DNA of 64,000 nt, from positions 1,922,001 through 1,986,000 of the forward strand of contig NZ_CP168030.1 of NCBI RefSeq assembly GCF_041529975.1. The letters run 5' to 3'. Numbering within the stretch: the first letter of the stretch is position 1; the number at the start of each line of letters is the position of its first letter. The DNA is from Microbacterium maritypicum. GTDB lineage: Bacteria; Actinomycetota; Actinomycetes; Actinomycetales; Microbacteriaceae. Under the pieces are notes generated by a model. The model was not told the origin of the DNA. It ran no database searches and was given only the letters and a program-made list of their open reading frames with translations. A program made the position numbers and the translations under genes. Below are positions 45,803 through 54,050 of this stretch, in pieces.

Positions 45803-45912
45803 CCCCCGGTCACCCGTTCCATAGGTTCCTCATCACCCGTCCCTCGATCTCGCAAATGCGCGCTTCCTAACGTCGATCTCACCCCCGCGATGGCCGCGGC
45901 GGAAGGAGAGAG

Positions 45913-47376
45913 ATGTACGGAACATATCTGCGGCGGGAACTCGCCGGCCGAAAGAAGCAGACGCTGATCGTGGCGGTCGGATTGGCGATCGCGATCGCCC
46001 TCGTGATCGTCGTCAACGCCCTGACGACCGGCGTGCGCGATGCGCAGACGCAGGCGCTGGAATCCGTCTACGGTGTCGGCACCGATCTCACCGTGACGGG
46101 GGCGGCCACCGAGCCCGGCGAGGGCGGAGGGCCCCGCTTCGACTTCGACGCGGACGCGGGGGAGACCGATGGTGAGACCACCACTCTCGCGCAGTCGATG
46201 CTGCGGACGGACTTCCTGCGCGGCACGCTCGACTCCTCGGTGCTCGACACGGTCGCATCCACGGAGGGTGTCGCAGCAGCCTCCGGTGCGTTGAGCCTCA
46301 CGAACTCCACCTTCTCCGGTGAGATGCCCAGCGGCGGGTTCGCTCCGCAGGACGGCGGGCAGGGAGCCGCCCCCGAAGAGGGGCAGGCGCCCTCGGAGGG
46401 CGGACAGGGTGGCGGAGGATCGTTCGGCGTCGACTCGTTCTCCGTGCTCGGGATCGATCCCGCCGCGACGGCGATCGGCCCGCTCGCCTCGGCCGAGGTG
46501 ACCGAGGGACGCGGATTCGACGCGGACGACGGCGATGCCCTCGTCGCCCTCGTCGACGGCACATACGCCGCGACGAACGAGATCTCCGTCGGCGACGCCA
46601 TGGATGTGGCCGGCTCCGACGTCGAGGTCGTCGGACTCCTCGACTCGACCTCGGACAGTGCGGACACCGCGGCGAACGTCTACCTGCCGTTGAGCACCGC
46701 GCAGACCCTCGCGGGAGTCGAGGACGTCATCTCCACCGTCTACGTGCAGGCCGACTCGGCTGCGTCGATCGACGCCGTGCAATCCGCGCTCGCCGACGAG
46801 CTTCCGGAGGCGACCATCACCTCGCAGTCCGAGCTCGCATCGACCGTCTCCGGATCACTCTCGAACGCGAGCGCCCTGATCACGAACCTCGGCACGTGGC
46901 TGTCGATCATCGTGCTCGCCGTCGCCGTGCTGCTCTCGGTGCTCCTCACCCTGTCGGGCGTCGGACGTCGCACCCGGGAGTTCGGCACGCTCAAGGCGAT
47001 CGGCTGGTCGAACGGCAGGGTCGTGCGCCAGGTGGCGGGCGAGTCCATGGTGCAGGGCCTGATCGGTGGGGCCGTCGGGCTCGCCCTCGGTGTCGCCGGC
47101 ATCGTGGTGATCAACATCCTGAAGCCCACTGTCGCGGCGAGCGGTGCCGGTCAGGGCCCCGGCGCCGGCGGCATGGGCGCCGGCCCGACCGGGGGCGCGG
47201 GTGGGATGGTGCCGACGCCGCAGGCGGCCGACATCGTGCTGCAGGCGCCGTTCACACCCTGGGTGCTGGTGGCAGCGGTGGGTCTCGCGGTGCTCGGCGG
47301 TCTCGTGGCGGGTGCATTCGGCGGTTGGCGCGCCGCGCGTCTCAGCCCGGCGGAAGCACTGCGGTCGGTCGCATGA
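45913..47376 (+). CDS. ABC transporter permease, FtsX/MacB-like
   Basis: A 487-residue membrane protein with one N-terminal helix (about 17-40), a large extracytoplasmic MacB-type domain (about 45-325) and three C-terminal helices with the FtsX signature (SIIVLAVAVLLSVLLTLS, REFGTLKAIGW). The outer domain contains a Gly/Gln/Pro-rich stretch (about 141-170). Near the last helices there is a Gly-rich loop (GAGQGPGAGGMGAGP). Likely a mechanotransmission-type transporter for export of lipids, peptides or drugs; the substrate is unknown. GGAAGGAGAG precedes the ATG. It is paired with the ATPase gene 59 bp downstream. Confidence 0.88.
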   Translation: MYGTYLRRELAGRKKQTLIVAVGLAIAIALVIVVNALTTGVRDAQTQALESVYGVGTDLTVTGAATEPGEGGGPRFDFDADAGETDGETTTLAQSMLRTDFLRGTLDSSVLDTVASTEGVAAASGALSLTNSTFSGEMPSGGFAPQDGGQGAAPEEGQAPSEGGQGGGGSFGVDSFSVLGIDPAATAIGPLASAEVTEGRGFDADDGDALVALVDGTYAATNEISVGDAMDVAGSDVEVVGLLDSTSDSADTAANVYLPLSTAQTLAGVEDVISTVYVQADSAASIDAVQSALADELPEATITSQSELASTVSGSLSNASALITNLGTWLSIIVLAVAVLLSVLLTLSGVGRRTREFGTLKAIGWSNGRVVRQVAGESMVQGLIGGAVGLALGVAGIVVINILKPTVAASGAGQGPGAGGMGAGPTGGAGGMVPTPQAADIVLQAPFTPWVLVAAVGLAVLGGLVAGAFGGWRAARLSPAEALRSVA

Positions 47377-47435
47377 TCCCGTCCGGCATCGGCGACAGCG
47401 GCCCGTCCACAGCGGCATACGAGAAGGAGAAGCAC

Positions 47436-48161
47436 ATGACCATGGCAGACATCGTGGAGACCACAGGGGGTCCGGAGCAGGATCGACCGCTCTACCGCGC
47501 GGCAGGAGTGACGCGCACCTATACGCAGAAAGGACGCATCGTGAAGGCGCTGACCGGAGTGGATCTGCAGATCCTGCCCGGCGAGTTCGTCACGATCCAG
47601 GGCCCGACCGGGGGAGGGAAGTCGACGCTGCTGCAGCTGCTGGGCGCGCTCGACACTCCCTCCACCGGTTCGCTCCTGCTCGACGGTCGAGAGCTGTCCT
47701 CGGCGTCGGCGAAGGAGCTCGCTCGCATCCGTGCCGAGGAGATCGGCTTCGTCTTCCAGGGGTTCAACCTGATCCCCACGCTCACCGCCGCGGAGAACGT
47801 CGACATGGCGCTCGAGCCGTTGCACCTCGACAGGGAGGAACGGCGGAAGCGGGTCGCGGCGGCGCTGTCGCACGTCGGTCTCGACGACCGCGTCGACCAC
47901 CTGCCCACCGAACTGTCGGGCGGGCAGCAGCAGCGTGTGGCGATCGCGCGGGCGATCGTGAAGCGCCCCCGGGTGCTCCTCGCGGATGAGCCGACCGGCA
48001 ACCTCGACGAGAGCATGCGGGACGAGATCCTGACGCTGCTCCAGTTCCTGTGCGCGGAAGGCATCACCATCATCGTGGTCACCCACGATTCGGCGGTAGC
48101 CCGGCGGGCGACTCGACGTCTGCGCCTGACGAAGGGCGTCGTGCAGGACATCACGAAGTAG
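47436..48161 (+). CDS. ABC transporter ATP-binding protein, MacB/LolD-like
   Basis: A 241-residue ATPase. Walker A GPTGGGKST, Q-loop FQGFNLIPTLTAAENV, signature LSGGQQQRVAIARAI, Walker B VLLADEPTGNLDE, H-loop VTHDS. These match the LolD/MacB ATPase clade that works with FtsX-type permeases, so it partners the upstream gene. GAAGGAGAAGC lies 2 bases before ATG 47436, with ATG 47442 as an alternative. Confidence 0.92.
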   Translation: MTMADIVETTGGPEQDRPLYRAAGVTRTYTQKGRIVKALTGVDLQILPGEFVTIQGPTGGGKSTLLQLLGALDTPSTGSLLLDGRELSSASAKELARIRAEEIGFVFQGFNLIPTLTAAENVDMALEPLHLDREERRKRVAAALSHVGLDDRVDHLPTELSGGQQQRVAIARAIVKRPRVLLADEPTGNLDESMRDEILTLLQFLCAEGITIIVVTHDSAVARRATRRLRLTKGVVQDITK

Positions 48162-48202
48162 GGCGGTGCGGAGGACGGGGGCACGATGTCGGCGGCTCTG
48201 GC

Positions 48203-48208
48203 TACCAT
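48203..48208 (+). promoter_or_regulatory. Leaderless -10 box before the FAD-linked oxidase
   Basis: TACCAT ends 6 bases before ATG 48215, so transcription would start at or next to the start codon. No ribosome site is present. Confidence 0.5.
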
Positions 48209-48214
48209 GTCGCC

Positions 48215-49465
48215 ATGGCTGACAGCGCTGGTGCTCCCGTTCCTTCCGTCCACCGTCCCTCGACCGTCGACGAAGTCGCCGAGGTCGTGAGACGCGCCTC
48301 CCGCGAGGCCGTCCCCGTGACCGTCGTCGCCGGCGGGCACGGGCCGTGGTCGCACGCACCCGCCGACGGGATCCGTCTCGAACTCGGTGGCCTGTCCGGC
48401 ATCGAGGTCGAGGGAACGACCGTGCGCATCGGAGGAGGAGCGGTCTGGGGCGATGTCGCCACGGCCCTCGCCGCACACGGTCTCGCGCTGAGCTCCGGCG
48501 ACACCGCTTCGGTCGGCGTCGGAGGGCTCACGCTCGGCGGCGGAATCGGATGGATGGTGCGGGCCTGGGGTCTCGCCGCAGACCAGTTGATCGGCGCGCA
48601 GGTCGTCGCCGCCTCGGGCGAGGTGGTCGACGCATCTTCCGAGACGAACCCCGAGCTCTTCTGGGCGCTGCGTGGCGGCGGCGGCAACTTCGGCGTGGTC
48701 ACGCGCTTCGACTTCGCCGCGCATCCGCTGGCCGGGATCGCCTTCGCCGAGAGTGTGATCGACGGTGATGCGACCGCGGTGCTGCGTGCCGCGCGCGATC
48801 TGCTCCGCGACGCTCCGCGTGAGCTCACGGTCACGTACATGGACGTGCCGCCGATGGACCCGAGCGCACCGGCGGGAGCGCGCCTGAGCGCGGTGTGGGC
48901 GGCACCGGAGCCCGACCGCTTGCGCGCCGTGTGGGAGCCGATCTCCGCGCTCCCCGGCGTGCAGACGCAGGTGACGACTCCGCCGTATCTCGAGGTCCTG
49001 ATGGAGATGCCCCAGCCCGAGGGGGATGACGCGCCCGCCCCTCCCGGCTTCCTCGGCGGCAACGGGCTCTACGCCGAGCTCGATGACGCGCTGATCGAGC
49101 GGCTCGTCGCGTTCCGGCGCACGTACCCGGCCTCGGTGGTCTTCCTCCGGTCGCTGGGCGGCGCGTTCCACGACGTCGCGCAGGAGGAGACGGCGTTCCC
49201 GGCGCGTGCGGCGAACTGGTTCGTGATGGCCGGGGCGTTCGACATCCCCGGCATGCTCGACGAGCAGACCCGTTCGGCGATCGACGCGGACGGCGAGGGC
49301 ATCCGGGCCGGTCGCCTGGCCGAGTACGGCAACTTCGCCGACACCGAGCGGCCGGATGCGGTTCCGGGGATGTTCTCGGCGGAGGCGCTCACGCGGCTGC
49401 GCGCGACCAAGGCCGCGTGGGATCCGCAGAACATCTTCCGGCGCAACCACAACATCCTCGTGTGA
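48215..49465 (+). CDS. FAD-binding oxidoreductase (PCMH/BBE type, berberine-bridge-like)
   Basis: A 416-residue flavoprotein. The PCMH FAD domain contains VTVVAGGHG and GVGGLTLGGGIGWMVRAWGLAADQ, where the His of GGHG is the usual covalent flavin attachment site. The second half ends with the BBE motif AAWDPQNIFRRNHNI. This family oxidises alcohols, sugars or alkaloid-like compounds with O2. No signal peptide is evident. It appears to be a single-gene unit with a leaderless promoter and a terminator hairpin. Substrate unknown; the location next to gluconate genes makes a sugar possible. Confidence 0.87.
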   Translation: MADSAGAPVPSVHRPSTVDEVAEVVRRASREAVPVTVVAGGHGPWSHAPADGIRLELGGLSGIEVEGTTVRIGGGAVWGDVATALAAHGLALSSGDTASVGVGGLTLGGGIGWMVRAWGLAADQLIGAQVVAASGEVVDASSETNPELFWALRGGGGNFGVVTRFDFAAHPLAGIAFAESVIDGDATAVLRAARDLLRDAPRELTVTYMDVPPMDPSAPAGARLSAVWAAPEPDRLRAVWEPISALPGVQTQVTTPPYLEVLMEMPQPEGDDAPAPPGFLGGNGLYAELDDALIERLVAFRRTYPASVVFLRSLGGAFHDVAQEETAFPARAANWFVMAGAFDIPGMLDEQTRSAIDADGEGIRAGRLAEYGNFADTERPDAVPGMFSAEALTRLRATKAAWDPQNIFRRNHNILV

Positions 49466-49467
49466 TG

Positions 49468-49507
49468 CACGAAGGGCCGGACACCTCGCGGTGCCCGGCC
49501 CTTCGTG
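49468..49507. terminator. Terminator between the oxidase and gnd
   Basis: CACGAAGGGCCGGaCACC pairs with GGTGcCCGGCCCTTCGTG around a TCGC loop, 18 positions with one mismatch. It serves both convergent genes; the left arm begins 3 bases after the oxidase stop. Confidence 0.88.
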
Positions 49508-49515
49508 AGGAGACG

Positions 49516-50964
49516 TCAGTGCGTGTCTTCCGCCTCGATCTCGGTGCGGTCGCCCGACCACAGCGTGTGGAAGGTGCCTTCCTTGTCGATGCGCTTGTAG
49601 GTGTGCGCGCCGAAGAAGTCGCGCTGCCCCTGCACGAGCGCGGCGGGGAGGCGGTCGGCACGGATGCCGTCGTAGTACGACAGCGACGACGAGAACGCCG
49701 GCGCCGGGATACCGGCCTCGGCGGCCGCGATGACGACTCGGCGCCAGGCGGCCTGGGCGCGGGTGATCGCCTCGGTGAAGTACGGGGCGGTGAGCAGGAC
49801 CGGCAGCTCCGGCGTCTCGGCGTAGGCGTCGGCGATCCGGTTGAGGAACTGCGCGCGGATGATGCAGCCGCCGCGCCAGATCTTGCTGATCGCGCCGAGG
49901 TCGATGTTCCAGCCGTACTCGGCGGCGCCGGCGCGGATCTCGTCGAAGCCCTGCGAGTACGCGACGATCTTCGAGGCGTAGAGGGCGAGGCGGACGTCTT
50001 CGATGAACGCGTCGGTGTCCTCGACCGAGAACTCCTCCTCCGGGCCCGGCAGGTCGCGGGAGACGGCGCGCTGCTCGGGGTGCGAGGAGAGCGAGCGGGC
50101 GAAGGTCGCCTCGGCGATGCCCGAGACGGGGACGCCGAGCGAGAGCGCGGTCTGCACCGTCCACGCGCCGGTGCCCTTGGCGCCGGCCTGATCCAGGATC
50201 ACGTCGACGAGCGGCTTGCCGGTCTCGGCATCCACCTGGCGGAGCACCTCGGCGGTGATCTCGATCAGGTACGACTCCAGCTCGCCACGGTTCCACTCGG
50301 CGAAGATCTCCGCGATCTCCGCGGGGGTCTTGCCCGTGCCGCGGCGGATCAGGTCGTACGCTTCGGCGATCAGCTGCATGTCGGCGTACTCGATGCCGTT
50401 GTGCACCATCTTCACGAAGTGTCCGGCGCCGTCGTGGCCGACGTGCGTGACGCACGGCTCGCCCTCGGCGACCGCCGCGATCGAGCGCAGGATCGGTCCG
50501 AGCGTGACCCAGGACTCGTCCGAGCCGCCGGGCATGATCGACGGGCCGAGCAGGGCGCCCTCCTCGCCACCCGAGATGCCGGCGCCGACGAAGTTGATGC
50601 CGGTCTCGCGGACCGCCTTCTCGCGACGGATCGTGTCGGGGAAGTACGCGTTGCCGCCGTCGACGATGATGTCGCCCGGCTCGAAGACCTCGACCAGGGA
50701 GTCGATCACGGCGTCGGTCGGGCCGCCGGCCTTGACCATGATGATCGCGGTGCGCGGCTTCTGCAGCGAGTCGGCGAACTCCTGGTAGGTGCGGGCCGGG
50801 ACGAATCCGGCCTCGGGGTGCTCGTCGAGGAGCGTCTGGGTCTTCTCGTAGCTGCGGTTGAAGATCGCCACGGTGTTCCCCTCGCGGCTGGCGAGGTTGC
50901 GGGCGAGGTTCGATCCCATGACGGCGAGTCCGACGACTCCGATGTTCGCTGATGCTTCGGGCAC
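49516..50964 (-). CDS. gnd: 6-phosphogluconate dehydrogenase, decarboxylating
   Basis: A 482-residue enzyme converting 6-phosphogluconate to ribulose 5-phosphate, CO2 and NADPH. Cofactor motif IGVVGLAVMGSNLARN, substrate motifs IIVDGGNAYFPDT, GAGISGGEEGALLGPSIMPGG and HFVKMVHNGIEY with the catalytic Lys, and the C-terminal KIWRGGCIIRA. Full family length. GTG start with GAGGAG upstream. It would consume the product of the gluconokinase encoded at 58027. It lies 57 bp downstream of the beta-hydroxyacid dehydrogenase gene on the same strand. Confidence 0.96.
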   Translation of the reverse strand: MPEASANIGVVGLAVMGSNLARNLASREGNTVAIFNRSYEKTQTLLDEHPEAGFVPARTYQEFADSLQKPRTAIIMVKAGGPTDAVIDSLVEVFEPGDIIVDGGNAYFPDTIRREKAVRETGINFVGAGISGGEEGALLGPSIMPGGSDESWVTLGPILRSIAAVAEGEPCVTHVGHDGAGHFVKMVHNGIEYADMQLIAEAYDLIRRGTGKTPAEIAEIFAEWNRGELESYLIEITAEVLRQVDAETGKPLVDVILDQAGAKGTGAWTVQTALSLGVPVSGIAEATFARSLSSHPEQRAVSRDLPGPEEEFSVEDTDAFIEDVRLALYASKIVAYSQGFDEIRAGAAEYGWNIDLGAISKIWRGGCIIRAQFLNRIADAYAETPELPVLLTAPYFTEAITRAQAAWRRVVIAAAEAGIPAPAFSSSLSYYDGIRADRLPAALVQGQRDFFGAHTYKRIDKEGTFHTLWSGDRTEIEAEDTH

Positions 50965-51020
50965 AGAAGGCTCCTCGAGGGTGAAGAAGGGGTGGTTTCA
51001 GCGTATCGCTGTCCGGGAGG

Positions 51021-51911
51021 TCAGTGCTCGCCTGTGTCACGCGACGCGATGAACCGCCGGGACACGGCGATGTCGCGGTCTCCGAGGCCCGCGGCCACCA
51101 GCTCGTCGAACGCGGCGCGCAGGGTGGGAAGGAGCACGGGGGAGGTGCCGGTGGCCTCGGCGATGTCGGCGGCGAAGCCGAGATCCTTCACCATGTACTG
51201 CGCGACGCCGCTGGGGGAGTCGTCGCCCGTGACGAGCTTCTCGCGTCGGCTGTCGAGCAGTCGCGAACCCGCATAACCGCCGGAGAGCAGTGACCAGAGG
51301 GCATCGAGGTCGAGTCCGGAGCGGTCGGCGAGCACCGTGGCCTCTCCGAGGGCCAGGATCGTCGCGGACACCACCAGCTGGTTGCAGGCCTTCGCGACCT
51401 CGCCGGCGCCGAGCGGCCCGAGCAGGACGGGGGTGCCGCACGGGGCCAGCACCTCGGCCGCGAGGGCCGCGTCCTCGGGATCGCCGCCGAGCATGATCGA
51501 GAGGGTCCCGGCGATGGCCCCGTCCTCGCCGCCCGAGACCGGGCAGTCCACGACTCGTACCCGTCCGTCGGTCTGCGCGCCGATGCGCTGCGCGAGCGCA
51601 CGGACGGCCGGTGCCGACGAGGTCGATCCGATCATGATGAGCAGCTCGCCGGCGTCCGCGAGGAGTCCATCCGGGCCGTCGAGCATCGCCTCGAACGGGG
51701 GAAGATCCGGCAGCATCATCAGGAGGACGTCTACTCTGGAGGCGAGTTCGCGCGGCGTCTCCGCCCAGTCGGCTCCGGCTGTCAGCAGTTCCGGCTGCGG
51801 GCGGCGGGCGTGGATCACCAGTCGGCCGTGCGCGGCGAGCAGATGGTCGGCCATCGGGCGGCCCATGGCGCCGAGTCCGACGGCTCCGACGGTGACGGAT
51901 GAGATGTCCAT
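51021..51911 (-). CDS. Beta-hydroxyacid dehydrogenase (HIBADH / tartronate semialdehyde reductase family)
   Basis: A 296-residue NAD(P)-dependent enzyme. Rossmann motif GAVGLGAMGRPMADHLL, substrate motif VDCPVSGGEDGAIAG, catalytic Lys in GAGEVAKACNQLVV, and KDLGFAADIAEATG near the C-terminus. It interconverts a beta-hydroxyacid and a semialdehyde. ATG 51911 is supported by TACGGT ending 6 bases upstream on the minus strand (leaderless). Upstream lie two TCCAACGG repeats shared with the MFS transporter promoter, so it should belong to the gluconate-type IclR regulon. Confidence 0.9.
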   Translation of the reverse strand: MDISSVTVGAVGLGAMGRPMADHLLAAHGRLVIHARRPQPELLTAGADWAETPRELASRVDVLLMMLPDLPPFEAMLDGPDGLLADAGELLIMIGSTSSAPAVRALAQRIGAQTDGRVRVVDCPVSGGEDGAIAGTLSIMLGGDPEDAALAAEVLAPCGTPVLLGPLGAGEVAKACNQLVVSATILALGEATVLADRSGLDLDALWSLLSGGYAGSRLLDSRREKLVTGDDSPSGVAQYMVKDLGFAADIAEATGTSPVLLPTLRAAFDELVAAGLGDRDIAVSRRFIASRDTGEH

Positions 51912-51930
51912 GGGCACACCGTAGCAACAA

Positions 51931-51962
51931 TCCAACGGAGAGAACAGTGTCCAACGGGATGG
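51931..51962. promoter_or_regulatory. Paired TCCAACGG repeats, site 1
   Basis: TCCAACGG at 51931 and 51950 (the second extended as TCCAACGGGATGG), start-to-start spacing 19 bp, within the 99-bp gap between the divergent beta-hydroxyacid and D-2-hydroxyacid dehydrogenase genes. The same pair with the same spacing lies at 53972 and 53991. Confidence 0.65.
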
Positions 51963-52010
51963 ATCTGGGCTAAAGTGAGGGATTCCAGATTTCCCGAGGA
52001 AGGGATCAGC

Positions 52011-53069
52011 ATGACGGGGACCGAGAAGAAGCTGCGCGCCGTCGTGACGGTACCGCTGCGCGAAGACCTCTGCCGGCTCATCGAAGAGCTCGAGCCTCGC
52101 GTCGAGGTGGTCCGCGATCACTCGCTCCTCCCGCCGATGCGGGGGCCTGCTGATTGGTCCGGCGACCCGGACTTCGCACGCACCGCGAGCGAGCAGCAGG
52201 CCTTCGACGAACTGGTCGACTCCGCCGACGTGCTCTTCGGCATCCCCGATGTGGACGCCGCGGCGCTCGCCCGCACAGTGGCGGCGAACCCGCGACTGCG
52301 CTGGGTCATGACGACGGCGGCGGGCGGCGGTGCGGCGGTCAAGGCCGCAGGGCTCGACCGCGCAGACCTCGATCGGGTCGTCTTCACCACCAGTGCGGGC
52401 GTGCACGGCGGGCCGCTGGCCGAGTTCGCGGTGTTCGGCGTGATGGCGGGAGCGAAGAACCTCCCTCGCCTCCTCGCGGATCAGAGCACCCGCACCTGGC
52501 CCGACCGCTGGGAGATGCGGCAGCTCGACGAGATGACCGTGTTGATCGTCGGCCTCGGCGGGATCGGCGCGGAATGCGCGCGTCGCTTCCATGCCCTCGG
52601 TGCGAGGGTGTGGGGCACGACGAGGTCGGGCGAGCCGGTCGCCGGCGTCGATCGCCTGGTGCGGCTCGACGAGCTGCGCGACGCGGTGGCCCACGTCGAT
52701 GCGATCGTGGTGACGCTGCCCGGCACCGCCCAGACCCATCACCTGATCGGTGCCGACGTCCTCGCTGCGGTGAAGCCGGGGGCGATCATCACCAACGTCG
52801 GTCGCGGCTCGGTCGTCGACGAGACCGCCCTGCTCGCGGCTCTCGACGACGGTCGGATCGCCTTCGCCGCTCTCGATGTCTTCGAGCAGGAACCGCTCGA
52901 CGACGCGTCGCCGCTGTGGACGCACCCGCACGTGCTGGTGAGCCCGCACACCGCGGCGCTCAACTCGAAGGAGGAGGAGCGGATCGCCCGACGCTTCGCG
53001 GAGAACGCGGCGCGCCTGCTCGATGGCGAGCCGCTGACCGCCGTGGTCGATACGGTCGAGTTCTACTGA
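52011..53069 (+). CDS. D-2-hydroxyacid dehydrogenase family protein
   Basis: A 352-residue NAD(P)-dependent dehydrogenase. NAD motif GLGGIGAECARRFHALGARVWG, catalytic Arg in NVGRGSVVDE, Glu in FEQEPLDD and His in VSPHTAAL, as in glyoxylate/hydroxypyruvate and 2-ketogluconate reductases. ATG 52011 has GAGGAAGGGA upstream. In this cluster a role in reducing 2-keto acids of the gluconate family is plausible but not proven. A short hairpin and 55 bp separate it from the regulator gene downstream. Confidence 0.88.
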   Translation: MTGTEKKLRAVVTVPLREDLCRLIEELEPRVEVVRDHSLLPPMRGPADWSGDPDFARTASEQQAFDELVDSADVLFGIPDVDAAALARTVAANPRLRWVMTTAAGGGAAVKAAGLDRADLDRVVFTTSAGVHGGPLAEFAVFGVMAGAKNLPRLLADQSTRTWPDRWEMRQLDEMTVLIVGLGGIGAECARRFHALGARVWGTTRSGEPVAGVDRLVRLDELRDAVAHVDAIVVTLPGTAQTHHLIGADVLAAVKPGAIITNVGRGSVVDETALLAALDDGRIAFAALDVFEQEPLDDASPLWTHPHVLVSPHTAALNSKEEERIARRFAENAARLLDGEPLTAVVDTVEFY

Positions 53070-53076
53070 TCCGCAG

Positions 53077-53096
53077 GCGGGTGCGCGTGCACCCGC
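53077..53096 (+). terminator. Short GC hairpin after the D-2-hydroxyacid dehydrogenase gene
   Basis: GCGGGTGC / GCACCCGC, 8 bp with a GCGT loop, 8 bases after the stop. No T-run follows, so it may be a weak terminator or a 3'-end stabiliser. Confidence 0.45.
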
Positions 53097-53124
53097 GGCC
53101 CCACCGACGGCGGAAGGCGCAGCC

Positions 53125-53913
53125 ATGGACGACGACACCCGCGAGGGGCGCGATCCCGCGCCTGCCGTCACCCGCAGCATCCGCCTGCTCGGCCTCCTCG
53201 CCGACGCCGGTGGCCCCCGGACGCTGACCGAACTCGCCGGCGAACTCGGGCTGGCGAAGTCGTCGACCGCGAATCTGTGCCTCGCTCTCGAGGCCGGGGG
53301 CATGGTCGACCGCACGCCGCAGGGCTATCGTCTGGGAGTGCGCACCGCCGAGCTCGGGGGTGCGTTCGCGGCGCAGTTCAACCAGGTGCGCGAGTTCTAC
53401 AGCGTGTGCGAGGCTTCGCCGCAGCTGGCTTCCGAGCTCGTGCAGGTCGCCATGCTCGACGGCACGGATGCGCTCTACCTCGCCAGGCACGAGGGGTCAC
53501 GGTCGCTGCGACTGGGAACCCCGCTGGGCTCGCGGCTCCCCGCGCCGCTCTCGGCCACCGGGCGCGCGCTGCTCGCCGCCATGACCGATGCCGAGGTCAT
53601 CGAGCTCCTCGGCGAGGCCGCGGTCTTCCCGTCGCTGACGGAGCGGAGCGCGACGACCATGGCGGGGCTGCTGGAAGTGCTCGCCACCGCCCGTCGGCGG
53701 GGCTGGGCGCTGGATGCGGAGGAGTCCTTCCGCGGCATCGTCGGCGTCGCCGTCCCGCTCGAGGGCTGGGCGCCGACCGATCCGCCGCTGGCTCTCGGCG
53801 TCGCCATCCGCGCCGCCGAGGCGGACTACGAGCGCATCGAGCGCGTGGGCGAGGCGCTGCGCGCGGCTGCCGCGGCGTTGACGAACCCCTTCAGCACCGC
53901 CGTTCGTCGCTGA
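53125..53913 (+). CDS. IclR family transcriptional regulator (gluconate/idonate locus)
   Basis: A 262-residue regulator with winged helix TLTELAGELGLAKSSTANLCLALEA (about 32-56) and the IclR ligand domain: GYRLGVRTAELGGAF, ATGRALLAAM, and RRGWALDAEESFRGIVGVAVPL. It lies between the two promoter regions that carry paired TCCAACGG repeats and is their most likely binder. The inducer is unknown, with gluconate or idonate derivatives the best guess. Confidence 0.9.
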   Translation: MDDDTREGRDPAPAVTRSIRLLGLLADAGGPRTLTELAGELGLAKSSTANLCLALEAGGMVDRTPQGYRLGVRTAELGGAFAAQFNQVREFYSVCEASPQLASELVQVAMLDGTDALYLARHEGSRSLRLGTPLGSRLPAPLSATGRALLAAMTDAEVIELLGEAAVFPSLTERSATTMAGLLEVLATARRRGWALDAEESFRGIVGVAVPLEGWAPTDPPLALGVAIRAAEADYERIERVGEALRAAAAALTNPFSTAVRR

Positions 53914-53971
53914 CTCGTTCCGCGCTGCCGCGTCCTGCGCGCGGTCTGTCCTTCCGTGCGTCGAAACTCGG

Positions 53972-54003
53972 TCCAAAGGGTTGAACGCAATCCAACGGGC
54001 TGG
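53972..54003. promoter_or_regulatory. Paired TCCAACGG-type repeats, site 2
   Basis: TCCAAAGG (53972) and TCCAACGG (53991, extended as TCCAACGGGCTGG) are 19 bp apart, as at 51931/51950. The site lies 48 bp upstream of the transporter start, immediately before a possible promoter (TACAGT at 54004-54009). Confidence 0.65.
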
Positions 54004-54050
54004 TACAGTCGGGGTCACGCCGCAGGCGAAGCCGATCGAAGGAGATGGCA

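Noticed and set aside
47519..51040. Open frame of 1173 codons on the minus strand
   Set aside because: It runs antisense to the MacB-type ATPase and FAD oxidase genes and out of frame across gnd. It is Arg/Pro/His-rich and matches no family, a normal high-GC shadow.
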